From assembly GCF_900111455.1 (NCBI RefSeq), contig NZ_FOIE01000004.1:248001-312000 (forward strand): DNA of 64,000 bases, in the 5' to 3' direction. How positions within the stretch are numbered: the stretch's first letter is position 1; every line of letters begins with the position of its first letter. Below the pieces are notes generated by a model. It ran no database searches and was not told the origin of the DNA. It saw only the letters and a list, made by a program, of their open reading frames with translations. Below, piece after piece: positions 21,165 to 31,736 of the stretch. This DNA is from Geodermatophilus poikilotrophus. Lineage in GTDB: Bacteria > Actinomycetota > Actinomycetes > Mycobacteriales > Geodermatophilaceae. The position numbers and the translations under genes are program-made.

Positions 21165-21701
21165 ATGACACCCGTCCCGGCGCGGTCCACCGCCGCCGCG
21201 ACGCTGCTGCTCAACGCCACCTACGAGCCGCTGTGCGTCGTCTCCAGCCGCCGCGCCATCGTGCTCGTGCTCGCCGACAAGGCGGTCTCGGTGCACAGCG
21301 CGCCGGAGGAGGTGCACGCCGAGACGGTGGTCCTGCCCGTTCCGGTGGTGGTGCGCCTGACCCGCTACGTCCGCGTGCCCTACCCGGCGCAGGTGCCGCT
21401 CTCCCGGCGGGCGGTGTTCCACCGCGACGCCTCGACCTGCGTCTACTGCGGGAGCTCGGCCACGAGCATCGACCACGTCGTCCCGCGCAGCCGCGGGGGC
21501 ACGCACACCTGGGACAACGTCGTCGCGGCCTGCCGGCGGTGCAACCACACCAAGGCCGACCGGTCGCTGGCCGAGCTCGGCTGGAAGCTGCCGCACCCGC
21601 CGCGGACCCCCAGCGGCGCGGCCTGGCGGCTGCTCGGCGCGCGCACCGTCGACCCGCGCTGGCGCGAGTGGCTGGGCATGCCGGAGAGCGTGTCGGCGTG
21701 A
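21165..21701 (+). CDS. HNH endonuclease family protein
   Basis: A 178-residue protein of the widespread actinobacterial HNH family. The N-terminal half (LLNATYEPLCVVSSRRAIVL) is characteristic, and the nuclease core has two Cys pairs, CVYC (about residue 92) and CRRC, around HVVPRSRGGTHTWDN, giving the beta-beta-alpha zinc-supported HNH fold. The cellular role is unknown; its wide conservation argues against a mobile nuclease. ATG 21165 has no recognisable ribosome binding site, so a leaderless message or the upstream GTG at 21096 is possible. Its stop overlaps the first copy of a 19-nt direct repeat shared with the start of the next gene. Confidence 0.88.
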   Translation: MTPVPARSTAAATLLLNATYEPLCVVSSRRAIVLVLADKAVSVHSAPEEVHAETVVLPVPVVVRLTRYVRVPYPAQVPLSRRAVFHRDASTCVYCGSSATSIDHVVPRSRGGTHTWDNVVAACRRCNHTKADRSLAELGWKLPHPPRTPSGAAWRLLGARTVDPRWREWLGMPESVSA

Positions 21702-21836
21702 CCTCCCCCGCGACGGCGCGACGGCCCCCGGCCCACTCCTGCGCGGATTCGCCCGCTCCTGCGGTCGTGCACCAGCGCACGAGCGGGAGTGACGGCGCAG
21801 GAGTGCGGGTCGGCCCATGACCTCCCCCGCGACGGC
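21699..21836 (+). repeat. 19-nt direct repeat flanking a palindromic insert
   Basis: The 19 nt from 21699 (TGACCTCCCCCGCGACGGC) recur exactly at 21818. Between them is an imperfect hairpin of about 72 nt whose outer 11-bp stem is perfect (CACTCCTGCGC at 21734-21744 with 21795-21805). The left copy contains the HNH stop codon and the right copy the start of the next gene. This suggests the two genes once overlapped and a palindromic element later separated them. Confidence 0.6.
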
Positions 21837-22680
21837 CCGGCGGCTGTGGGCGCTGGGGGAGCCGTACCACGCGCTGACCTACTTCGCCGAGGAGTGCCGG
21901 TCGGCGGCCGAGGCGACCGGGCTGCGCGGGTTCTGGAGCACCTACTTCGCGCTGCGCGCCGCGCCGCTGGGCCCGGTCGGGGCCGAGGTCGTGACGGCGA
22001 CCTTCTACAACTTCGCGCCGGCGTTCGTGGCCCGCCGCGTGCCCGCGGTGTGGGACCTGGCCACCCCGGCCGCGGCGCTCGACGCGCGGCTGGCCGGGGT
22101 GGATGCCGCCGTGCGCCGCGTGCTGGGGGAGGAGTGGCCCGGCTCGGCCGCCGCGGCGGAGACCGCCGCGCTCCTCGCGGTCGCCGCCGCGGCCGTGGAC
22201 GCCCCCGGTCGCCCGCTGGCCGCGGCCAACGCCGGGCTGCCGGTGCCCCCGGAGCCGCACCTGGCGGCCTGGCAGTCGCTCACCACGCTGCGCGAGCACC
22301 GCGGCGACGGGCACAACGCCGCCCTGCTCCAGCGGGGCATCTCCGGGGTCGGCGCGCACCTGCTGGCCGCCGCGGCCGGCCGGACGGCCCGGGAGTGGCT
22401 GGTGCGCGCCCGCGGGTGGGACGACGTCGCGTGGGACGCCGCAGCCGACGAGCTGGCCGCCCGCGGCTGGCTGGCCGGCGAGGAGCTCACCGCGGAGGGC
22501 GCCGCGATCGTCGCCGCGGTCGAGGCCGACACCGACCGGCTGGCGCTGGGCCCGTGGCGGGCGCTCGGCGACGTGCGCTGCGACCGGCTGGCCGACCTCC
22601 TGGCGCCGGTCCGCCGGGCCGTCGTCGCCGCGGGGACCTGGCCGGACCACAACCCGATCGGCGTCCCCGACCCGGGCTGA
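21817..22680 (+). CDS. SCO6745-family protein
   Basis: A 287-residue protein matching the actinobacterial family named after Streptomyces SCO6745. The N-terminus is LWALGEPYHALTYFAEECR, then FWSTYFALRAAPLGPV and a helical, Ala-rich body with EWLVRARGWDDVAWD near residue 195 and ELAARGWLAGEELTAEG, which looks like a winged-helix-type segment. No catalytic motif or membrane segment is evident and the function is unknown. The start codon lies inside the second copy of a 19-nt repeat (see 21699-21836); there is no good ribosome binding site. It is convergent with kynU. Confidence 0.82.
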   Translation: MTSPATARRLWALGEPYHALTYFAEECRSAAEATGLRGFWSTYFALRAAPLGPVGAEVVTATFYNFAPAFVARRVPAVWDLATPAAALDARLAGVDAAVRRVLGEEWPGSAAAAETAALLAVAAAAVDAPGRPLAAANAGLPVPPEPHLAAWQSLTTLREHRGDGHNAALLQRGISGVGAHLLAAAAGRTAREWLVRARGWDDVAWDAAADELAARGWLAGEELTAEGAAIVAAVEADTDRLALGPWRALGDVRCDRLADLLAPVRRAVVAAGTWPDHNPIGVPDPG

Positions 22681-22762
22681 AGGAGGACCCCGTCCTCCTC
22701 GCCGTGGAAGGACCCCGTCCTCGTCATCCCTCGCAGGCTCGGGACGAGCCCCTGGACGGGGC
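22681..22762. terminator. Double hairpin between SCO6745-type gene and kynU (repeat family copy 3)
   Basis: The first hairpin, directly after the stop codon, has an 8-bp stem (AGGAGGAC / GTCCTCCT). The second has an 8-bp stem (CCCCGTCC at 22713-22720 with GGACGGGG at 22754-22761) around TCGCAGGCTCGGGACGAG. A further partial GGACGGGGCC copy follows at about 22777. Confidence 0.65.
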
Positions 22763-22815
22763 CTGCAGCCAGCCTCTGGACGGGGCCACGGGGGTCCCTG
22801 CACGAGGGCCGTTCG

Positions 22816-24072
22816 TCAGGTGACGCGGGCTCGCTCGGTCGGGTACCCCTCGTGCGCCCCGCTCGCCAGCACCTCGCGGAAGCAGTCCATCGCGTCCCAG
22901 ACGTCGACGAAGCGGGTGTAGAGCGGCGCGGGGCCGAGGCGCACCCGGTCGGGGGTCCGGAAGTCGGGGACCACGCCGCGGTCGACCAGCGCCTGGGTGA
23001 GCCGCCAGGCGTCGGGGTGGGCGAGGGTCACGTGCGCGCCGCGGCGCGCCGGGTCGCGGGGCGAGGCCACCACCACGCCGTGCGGTGCCAGCCACGCATC
23101 GGCGAGGGCGACGACGAGCTCGCCGAGTGCCCGGCCCTTGACCGCCAGCCGGTCCACCCCGGCCTCGGCCACCAGCCGGGCGCCGACCTCCACCGCCACC
23201 GTGGCGAGCACCGGCGGCGTCCCGACGGCGAAGCGCTCGATCCCCGGCGCCGGGTCGTAGGCCGGGCCCATGGCGAACTGGTCGCGCTGGCCGAACCAGC
23301 CCCAGATCGGCTGCCGCAGCTGCGCCTGCAGCTCGCGGCGCACGTAGAGGAAGGCCGGCGCTCCCGGCCCGCCGTTCAGGTACTTGTAGGTGCACCCGAC
23401 GGCGAGGTCCGCGCCGTTCGCCGCGAGGTCGACCGGCACCGCGCCGGCGGCGTGCGAGAGGTCCCACAGCACCAGCGCCCCGGCCTCCCGCGCCGTCGCC
23501 GTGACGGCGGCGACGTCGGCGAGCGCGCCGGACCGGTAGGCGACCGCCGACAGGACGACGACGGCGACCCGCTCGTCCAGCGCCGTGGCCAGCACCGCCG
23601 GGTCCAGCCCCTCGTCGACGTCGGCCGGCACCTCGCGCACCGTCATCCCGCGGGCCTGCGCGACCCCGGCGACGACGTAGCGGTCGGTGGGGAAGTCATC
23701 GGCGGAGCAGACCAGCACGTCGCGGCCGGGACGGGCGTCGGCGGCGGCCACCAGCAGCTTGTAGAGGTCGACCGTCGTCGAGTCGGCCACCAGGACCTCG
23801 CCGGGCCGGGCGCCGAGCACGCCCTCGGCGAGCAGGTCGCCGACCCGGGTGGCCGCGCCGATCCACGACGACCAGGAGCGCACCAGGCCCCGCGCCCACT
23901 CCTCCTCGACCACCCGCGCGAGCGCGGCCGGCGTCTCCACCGGCATCCGGCCCAACGAGTTGCCGTCCAGGTAGAGCAGCCCGTCGTCCCCCGCGCCGGC
24001 GAACCGCGCGCGGAAGGCGGCCAGCGGGTCGGCGGCGTCGAGGGCCTCGGCGGCGGCCCGGGTCAGGTCCAC
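22816..24072 (-). CDS. kynU: Kynureninase
   Basis: A 418-residue PLP enzyme of fold type I that cleaves kynurenine or 3-hydroxykynurenine to anthranilate or 3-hydroxyanthranilate plus alanine, in tryptophan breakdown. Family hallmarks are LYLDGNSLGRMP near residue 33, the Asp of LWDLSHAAGA and the PLP lysine in CTYKYLNGGPGAPAF (about 228), with IWGWFGQ downstream. The GTG at 24072 is the obvious start. No tryptophan dioxygenase or formamidase gene adjoins it; the only near neighbour is a divergent amidase whose start is 33 bp away, so promoters must overlap or the transcripts be leaderless. Confidence 0.93.
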   Translation of the reverse strand: MDLTRAAAEALDAADPLAAFRARFAGAGDDGLLYLDGNSLGRMPVETPAALARVVEEEWARGLVRSWSSWIGAATRVGDLLAEGVLGARPGEVLVADSTTVDLYKLLVAAADARPGRDVLVCSADDFPTDRYVVAGVAQARGMTVREVPADVDEGLDPAVLATALDERVAVVVLSAVAYRSGALADVAAVTATAREAGALVLWDLSHAAGAVPVDLAANGADLAVGCTYKYLNGGPGAPAFLYVRRELQAQLRQPIWGWFGQRDQFAMGPAYDPAPGIERFAVGTPPVLATVAVEVGARLVAEAGVDRLAVKGRALGELVVALADAWLAPHGVVVASPRDPARRGAHVTLAHPDAWRLTQALVDRGVVPDFRTPDRVRLGPAPLYTRFVDVWDAMDCFREVLASGAHEGYPTERARVT

Positions 24073-24105
24073 ACCGAGCTGTCTACCCGGTTACGGTCGC
24101 CAGCC

Positions 24106-25539
24106 GTGACCCCGGGGACGCAGCTGCACGACCTGACCGCGCTGGAGCAGGCCGCCGCCGTCCGGGCGGGGGAGGTCAGCCCGGTCGAGCTGGTCGAGCA
24201 CGCGCTGCGCCGGGTCGAGAGCCTCGACCCGGGGCTCGGCGCCTTCCTCACCGTGACCCCCGAGCGGGCCCTGGCCGCGGCCCGCCGCGCCGAGCGCCGG
24301 GTCCGCTCGGGCGGTGAGCTGCCCCCGCTGCACGGCGTGCCGACGGCGATCAAGGACCTCAACAACACCGCCGGCGTCCGGACGACGTTCGGCAGCACCG
24401 TCCTCGCCGACAACGTGCCGACCGTCGACGACGCGGTGGTCACCCGGCTGGCCGACGCGGGGACGATCAGCGTCGGGAAGACGAACACACCTGAGTTCGG
24501 CTTCCCCTGCTACACCGACAACGAGCTGGTCGGCCCGGCCCGCTGCCCGTGGGACCCGACCCGGCTGGCCGGCGGCTCCAGCGGGGGAGCAGCGGTCGCG
24601 GTCGCCGCCGGGATGCTGCCGATCGCCCAGGGCAGCGACGGCGGCGGGTCGATCCGCATCCCGGCCAGCGTCAACGGGCTGGTGGGCCTCAAGCCCACCC
24701 GCGGCCGGGTGAGCAACGCGCCCTTCGGCAGCGACGTCACGGGGCTGGGCACCAACGGTCCGCTCGCGCGCACCGTCCGCGACGCGGCGGCACTGCTCGA
24801 CGCGATGGCGGGGCCGGTGATCGGCGACCCGGCCTGGGCGCCGCCGCTGCCGCCGGGGGAGACCTTCCTCGGCGCGGCCGACCGCCCGCCGGGCCGGCTG
24901 CGGATCGGCCGGTACCTGGAGTCGCCCATGGCCGACGCCGGCCTGGAGCCGGAGGTGCAGACGGCGTTCGACGACGCCGCCCGGCTGCTCGAGGAGCTCG
25001 GTCACGAGGTCGAGGACGTGCCGCCCGGGCTGCTCGGCGCCGACGTCTTGGCCGCCTTCGAGCAGGTGTGGAGCCTGTCGGGGACGCTGCTGCCGGTGCC
25101 GCCGGAGCGCGAGGGCGAGCTGCGGCCGCTCACCCGGGAGCTGCGGGCGCGCGGCCTGGCGCTGTCGGCACGGGAGGCGATGGAGGCGCTCACCGCGCTG
25201 CGGCTGTTCGCCCGCCGCTTCACCACCGCCACCGCCGGCTACGACGTGCTGCTCGCGCCGGTCACCACGATGACGCCGCGGCCGCTGGGCTGGTTCGACG
25301 CCGACGGGGACGGCGCGGCGGACTTCGAGCGGCAGGAGCGGTACGCCGCCTTCACCGCGGTCTTCAACGTGACGGGCCACCCGGCGGTGAGCGTGCCGCT
25401 GTACTGGACGCCCGGCGGGCTGCCGGTCGGGACGATGCTCGTCGGGCGCCCGGCCGACGAGGTCACGCTGGTCGCGCTGGCCGCCCAGCTGGAGACCGCC
25501 CGCCCCTGGCGACACCGGCACCCGCCGGCCTGGGACTGA
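24106..25539 (+). CDS. Amidase signature family enzyme
   Basis: A 477-residue amidase with the Ser-cisSer-Lys triad: Lys in VPTAIKDL (about residue 82), cis-Ser in GGSSGGAAVAVAAG (about 159) and nucleophile Ser in QGSDGGGSIRIPAS (about 183). Such enzymes hydrolyse amides or aryl acylamides; the substrate is not predictable. The length and lack of a GatA-specific context separate it from the tRNA amidotransferase subunit. The start GTG 24106 is only 33 bp from the divergent kynU start. A role in hydrolysing N-formylkynurenine is suggested by position only and would be unusual for this family. Confidence 0.9.
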   Translation: MTPGTQLHDLTALEQAAAVRAGEVSPVELVEHALRRVESLDPGLGAFLTVTPERALAAARRAERRVRSGGELPPLHGVPTAIKDLNNTAGVRTTFGSTVLADNVPTVDDAVVTRLADAGTISVGKTNTPEFGFPCYTDNELVGPARCPWDPTRLAGGSSGGAAVAVAAGMLPIAQGSDGGGSIRIPASVNGLVGLKPTRGRVSNAPFGSDVTGLGTNGPLARTVRDAAALLDAMAGPVIGDPAWAPPLPPGETFLGAADRPPGRLRIGRYLESPMADAGLEPEVQTAFDDAARLLEELGHEVEDVPPGLLGADVLAAFEQVWSLSGTLLPVPPEREGELRPLTRELRARGLALSAREAMEALTALRLFARRFTTATAGYDVLLAPVTTMTPRPLGWFDADGDGAADFERQERYAAFTAVFNVTGHPAVSVPLYWTPGGLPVGTMLVGRPADEVTLVALAAQLETARPWRHRHPPAWD

Positions 25540-25577
25540 CCAGGAGAGCGGCGGGTCCTGCCGGTAGGTTGGAGGGC

Positions 25578-25976
25578 GTGACCGTCGTCGAGACCATCCT
25601 CGTCTACGCGGTGGCCCCGCTGGCCCTGGTGGCCGTCCTGGCCCTGCTCACCCTCGTGCCCGGGCGGCCGAAGAAGATGCGCTACAAGCCCGGGCAGCCC
25701 TGGGAGCACGAGCCGGTCTGGTACGAGCCGCACCCGGTCGGTGGTGGCGGCCACGGCCCCACCGAGGCGCACGGCCCCGCCGGCGTCCCCGGCGACGGGA
25801 CCACCGCGTTGGGCTCGTCCATGTACCCGGAGCAGCACGGCCCGGGTGCTCCCGGTCAGTCCGGCGCGCACGGCGGGGGCGACTCGCACGGCGCCACCAG
25901 CGCGCGCGCCCTCGCGGCCGGGCCGTCGGCCGCGGCGGCCGCCCGCCCCTTCGGCGGCGCCCGCGGCACCTGGTGA
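25578..25976 (+). CDS. Small single-pass membrane protein next to DUF5130 gene
   Basis: A 132-residue protein with one N-terminal hydrophobic segment (about residues 5-27), then a basic PGRPKKMRYKPGQPWEHEP stretch and a long Gly/His/Pro-rich low-complexity tail ending GGARGTW. The KKMRYKPGQPWEHEPVWYEP block is the most conserved-looking part. I do not recognise a named family; similar proteins precede DUF5130 genes in other actinobacteria as I recall, so the two may act together. GTG 25578 follows GGAGGGC. Topology and function are unknown. Confidence 0.75.
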   Translation: MTVVETILVYAVAPLALVAVLALLTLVPGRPKKMRYKPGQPWEHEPVWYEPHPVGGGGHGPTEAHGPAGVPGDGTTALGSSMYPEQHGPGAPGQSGAHGGGDSHGATSARALAAGPSAAAAARPFGGARGTW

Positions 25977-26027
25977 CGCCGTGACCGTCCACCCCAGCAC
26001 CCCCGAGAACCCCCACGGAGGCCGGAA

Positions 26028-26492
26028 GTGACCCGCGTCCTGCAGACCACGTCGCACGACACGGCGACGTCCGCTGGCACCATGCCGACGCGCGCCGACG
26101 AGGCCGAGGCCCCCGACACGATCTTCAGCTACCAGGAGCTGCTCCGCCTCGACGAGGCGCTGACCATGTCCTCCCGGGAGACCGGGCTGCGCTTCACGCT
26201 GTACATCGGTGACCTCGGCTCCCAGACCCGCGCCCGGGCCGAGGAGCTCTTCGAGCGCTCCGGGCGCGACCTGCCCGAGTCGGTGCTGCTCGCCGTCTCG
26301 CCCGGGCAGCGCGTCGTCGAGGTCGTCACCGGCGCCGCGGCGGCGCGCCGGCTGCCCGACCGCGCCTGCGCGCTGGCCGTGCTGTCGATGACCAACGCCT
26401 TCGCATCCGGCGACCTGGTGGGCGGCATCGTCAACGGCCTGCGCCAGCTGTCGGACCAGGCGGGTCACCCGCGGGGGCTGCGCACCCACTAG
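26028..26492 (+). CDS. DUF5130 family protein
   Basis: A 154-residue protein of the actinobacterial DUF5130 (TPM-like) group. After a polar N-terminus it contains [20 protein letters not shown] near residue 63, [18 protein letters not shown] near 91 and a C-terminal helix [20 protein letters not shown]. No function is established; the fold is related to the TPM domain seen in proteins of photosystem or phosphatase type. GTG 26028 has GGAGG 9 nt upstream. It lies 51 bp after the small membrane protein and probably shares its transcript; it is convergent with pepN. Confidence 0.85.
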   Translation: MTRVLQTTSHDTATSAGTMPTRADEAEAPDTIFSYQELLRLDEALTMSSRETGLRFTLYIGDLGSQTRARAEELFERSGRDLPESVLLAVSPGQRVVEVVTGAAAARRLPDRACALAVLSMTNAFASGDLVGGIVNGLRQLSDQAGHPRGLRTH

Positions 26493-26493
26493 A

Positions 26494-26597
26494 CCCCCTG
26501 CCCCCGCCACTCGCGAGCTCGCGGCGGGACCCTGCAGGGCGCCGCTGAGCGGCCGGCGGGGAGAGGCCCAGGACCCACCGGGTCCTGGGCCTCTCCC
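26494..26597. terminator. Two consecutive hairpins between DUF5130 gene and pepN (includes repeat family copy 4)
   Basis: The first element (26494-26539) has CCCTGC/GCAGGG outer and CCCGCC/GGCGGG inner pairs around ACTCGCGAGCTCG, like the other family copies. The second (26559-26597) is a perfect 17-bp stem with a 5-nt loop, the strongest bidirectional terminator in the window, flanked by CCGCTG/CAGCGG. Confidence 0.8.
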
Positions 26598-26628
26598 GTT
26601 CAGCGGCGGGCCACCGCCGGGGCTGCCC

Positions 26629-29184
<2,556 letters not shown>

Positions 29185-29349
29185 GCAGGGGAGCTTCCCA
29201 CGGCACCCCGACACGCCGACGGCCCGGACCGGACGCCCTCCCCACCAGGGGGAGCGTCGGAACAACCGCCGTGCGGGCCGGCTTGGCACCCGGCAGAGAC
29301 GTCCCCGGTGCGGTGTCGCCGGGCAGTGACGACACGAGGAGCGGAACGC

Positions 29350-30012
29350 ATGACCGAGGCAGTGCAGAGCGCCCCCACGCATGCCCGCGTGGACTTCTGG
29401 TTCGACCCGCTGTGCCCGTGGGCGTGGCTGACCAGCCGCTGGGTCCTGGAGGCGGCGAAGGTCCGCGACATCGACCTGCACTGGCACGTCATGTCCCTGG
29501 CGGTGCTCAACCGCGGGCGCGACCTGCCGGAGGACTACCAGGAGATGATGGTGAAGGCGATCGGCCCGGTGCGGGTGGCGATCGCCGCGGCGCAGCAGCA
29601 CGGCGACGAGGTCCTCGGCGACCTCTACACGGCCATGGGCACGCTGCGCCACCACGAGGGCGTCGAGCTCGACGAGCTGATCGCCCCCGCGCTGGAGCGG
29701 GTCGGTCTGCCGGCGTCGCTGGCCGAGGCCGCCACCTCCACCGAGTACGACGAGGCCCTGGAGAAGAGCCACCACGCGGGCATGGACCCGGTCGGGGACG
29801 ACGTCGGCACGCCCGTCATGCACATCGACGGCGTGGCCTTCTTCGGCCCGGTCATCAGCAAGGTGCCCACCGGTGAGGACGCCGGGAAGGCCTTCGACGG
29901 CGCCGTCCTGCTGGCCAACCTCCCCGACTTCTGGGAGCTCAAGCGGACCCGGCTCTCCGGCCCCGACATGGACTCCGTCCCGGCCGACGCGCTGGAGATC
30001 ACCCGCCGCTGA
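29350..30012 (+). CDS. Mycothiol-dependent nitroreductase Rv2466c-like DsbA-fold protein
   Basis: A 220-residue DsbA-like thioredoxin-fold protein strongly resembling mycobacterial Rv2466c: [17 protein letters not shown] (about residues 14-30), [19 protein letters not shown]-like block, [14 protein letters not shown] and [17 protein letters not shown]. Rv2466c uses mycothiol and activates nitro prodrugs. Here the active-site motif is CPWA rather than CPWC, so only the first Cys is present, compatible with a mono-thiol mycothiol mechanism. ATG 29350 has GAGGAG 6 nt upstream. The gene is divergent from pepN, whereas in Mycobacterium the neighbours are the same. Confidence 0.9.
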   Translation: MTEAVQSAPTHARVDFWFDPLCPWAWLTSRWVLEAAKVRDIDLHWHVMSLAVLNRGRDLPEDYQEMMVKAIGPVRVAIAAAQQHGDEVLGDLYTAMGTLRHHEGVELDELIAPALERVGLPASLAEAATSTEYDEALEKSHHAGMDPVGDDVGTPVMHIDGVAFFGPVISKVPTGEDAGKAFDGAVLLANLPDFWELKRTRLSGPDMDSVPADALEITRR

Positions 30013-30068
30013 AGGAGGACCCCGTCCTCCTCACGCCTCGCAAGCTCGGCGCGAGCCTCGGGACGGGG
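30013..30068 (+). terminator. Double hairpin after the Rv2466c-like gene (repeat family copy 5)
   Basis: It begins at the first base after the stop codon. An 8-bp AGGAGGAC/GTCCTCCT hairpin overlaps an 8-bp CCCCGTCC (30020-30027) with GGACGGGG (30061-30068) stem around CCTCGCAAGCTCGGCGCGAG. The two stems share bases and are mutually exclusive. Confidence 0.65.
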
Positions 30069-30154
30069 CCAACGGCGGGCCCTGCAGTGGGGCACCCGGA
30101 CGCCGTCCCCGGGCCGGCCGGTGGTGCCGGCGGCCGACCGTGGAGCACGGTCGA

Positions 30155-30199
30155 CGGTCGGGGGACGTCCTCGCTCCGGTCGAGGACGTCCCCCGACCG
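30155..30199 (+). promoter_or_regulatory. Perfect 19-bp inverted repeat upstream of the VOC gene
   Basis: Arms at 30155-30173 and 30181-30199 are perfectly complementary with a 7-nt spacer; the core includes GGGGGACGTCCTCG. It lies 51 bp before the VOC start and well beyond the terminator of the preceding gene. It could be an operator, an RNA leader hairpin or a terminator for read-through. Confidence 0.5.
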
Positions 30200-30250
30200 G
30201 TCAGCGACGTCCTGACCCCGGTCGGACCCTCGGTCCCCTACGGTCGCGGC

Positions 30251-30688
30251 ATGGCGGTCCACCGGATGGATCACGTCGGCGTCGTGGTCGAGGACCTCGC
30301 GGCTGCGGTCGCGTTCTTCGTCGAACTGGGCCTGGAAGTGGAGGGCGAGGCAGCGGTCGAGGGGGAGTGGGTGGACCGGCTCCTCGGGCTGGACGGGGTC
30401 CGCGCGGACCTCGCCGTCGTGCGGACCCCGGACGGCCACGGCCGGGTCGAGCTGTCGACGTTCCACACGCCGGTCGCCACCGGCACTGCGCCGAGGGCGC
30501 CGATGAACACCCCGGGCATCCCTCGCCTCACGTTCTCCGTCGACGCCGTCGACCACGTCCTCGGCCGCCTGCGCCCCCTCGGCGCCGAACTCGTGGGTGG
30601 GGTGGCGCAGTACGGGGACGTCTACCGGTACTGCTACGTCCGCGGCCCCGACGGCATCGTCATCGGGCTGGTCGAGGACCTCCGCTGA
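30251..30688 (+). CDS. VOC (glyoxalase/bleomycin-resistance) family protein
   Basis: A 145-residue vicinal-oxygen-chelate protein with two beta-alpha-beta-beta-beta modules. It begins MDHVGVVVEDLAAAVAFFVELGLEVEGE, has VELSTFHTP in the first half and ends YVRGPDGIVIGLVEDL, where the last Glu and the first His are candidate metal ligands. Members include dioxygenases, glyoxalases and antibiotic-binding proteins; the substrate is unknown. ATG 30251 is preceded by a weak ribosome binding site and by the 19-bp inverted repeat at 30155, suggesting specific regulation. Confidence 0.88.
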   Translation: MAVHRMDHVGVVVEDLAAAVAFFVELGLEVEGEAAVEGEWVDRLLGLDGVRADLAVVRTPDGHGRVELSTFHTPVATGTAPRAPMNTPGIPRLTFSVDAVDHVLGRLRPLGAELVGGVAQYGDVYRYCYVRGPDGIVIGLVEDLR

Positions 30689-30805
30689 ACGGCACTCCGG
30701 GCCCCGGCGTCCCCGCGTGACGGCCGGCGCTCGGTTGCACGGCGACGCCGGCCGCGATGGCGGCCCGGCCTCAGCGGCGGGGCCGGGGTGCGCCATCCTC
30801 GACGG

Positions 30806-31561
30806 GTGCCGCACCCCGTCCGCCAGCGCATCCTGATCTCCGGTGCCAGCTCCGGCCTCGGCGAGGGCATGGCCCGCCGCTTCGCCGCGATGGGCCGCGA
30901 CCTGGCGCTCGTCGCCCGCCGGTTCGACCGCCTCGAGGCGCTGCAGCGCGAACTGCTCGCCGCCCACCCCGGCATCCGGGTCGAGGTGGCGGCGATGGAC
31001 GCCGACGACGCCGACTCGGTCGCCACGGTCGTGCCGGCGCTGGCCGAACGGCTCGGCGGCCTGGACCGCGTGATCGCCAACGCCGGCATCGGCAACGGGG
31101 GCTCCATCGGCACCGGTGCGGCGGCCACCAACCGGGCCGTCCTGGCCACCAACGTGCTCGGCACCCACGCGCAGTGCGAGGCGGCGGTCGAGCTCTTCAG
31201 GGCCCAGGGCTCCGGGCACCTCGTGCTGGTCTCGTCGGTCGCCTCCGTCCGGGGCATGCGCGGCAGCCGGACGGCGTACGGCGCCAGCAAGGCAGCGCTG
31301 AACGCTCTCGCCGAGGGGATCCGCTCCGACCTGCTCGGCACCCCCGTCCGCGTCACCACGGTGCTTCCCGGCTACATCGCCACGGACATCAACGTGGGCC
31401 GCCGCGGGCCGTTCACCGTCGACGTCGACACCGGCGTGGACGCGCTCACCGCCGCGATCGAGCGGGAGCCGGTGCGCGCCTACGTGCCCGAGTGGCCGTG
31501 GCGCCCGATCGCCGGGCTGCTCCGGGTGCTGCCGCTGCCGGTGGTCCGCCGGCTCACCTGA
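30806..31561 (+). CDS. Short-chain dehydrogenase/reductase
   Basis: A classical SDR of about 251 residues: cofactor motif ISGASSGLGEGMA near the N-terminus, NAGIG (about residue 91), catalytic Ser in LVLVSSVAS and the YGASK Tyr/Lys pair (about 154). The basic residues after the second strand (ALVARRFDR) fit NADP(H). The C-terminal region with a proline-rich amphipathic tail resembles SDRs acting on lipids. The substrate is unknown. GTG 30806 gives the family-like start; GTG 30788 is possible. The gene stands alone, 117 bp after the VOC gene and convergent with the DUF429 gene. Confidence 0.9.
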   Translation: MPHPVRQRILISGASSGLGEGMARRFAAMGRDLALVARRFDRLEALQRELLAAHPGIRVEVAAMDADDADSVATVVPALAERLGGLDRVIANAGIGNGGSIGTGAAATNRAVLATNVLGTHAQCEAAVELFRAQGSGHLVLVSSVASVRGMRGSRTAYGASKAALNALAEGIRSDLLGTPVRVTTVLPGYIATDINVGRRGPFTVDVDTGVDALTAAIEREPVRAYVPEWPWRPIAGLLRVLPLPVVRRLT

Positions 31562-31591
31562 GGAAGGACCCGCCACCGTCCACCCCGGGCC

Positions 31592-31652
31592 GTGACCATC
31601 GGCGGGTGGCCCCCCACGTCGGCGTGTCGCACCACCACTCGCCGATGATCAC
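31592..31652. repeat. Imperfect inverted repeat between convergent genes
   Basis: Nested arms GTGA/TCAC, CATCGGCG (31597-31604) with CGCCGATG (31640-31647) and GGTGG/CCACC form a long hairpin between the SDR and DUF429 genes. It is a probable bidirectional terminator or a REP-like element. Confidence 0.5.
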
Positions 31653-31736
31653 GACGGGGGGTCAGGACCGCCCCGCAGTCGGGTCGAGCGGCGCCTGCCG
31701 TCGCACCTGCACCCGGGCGGTGACCTCGGTGAGCCT

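Noticed and set aside
22852-24105. Upstream extension of the amidase frame across kynU
   Set aside because: The extension is antisense to kynureninase and has no amidase similarity; the amidase starts at 24106.
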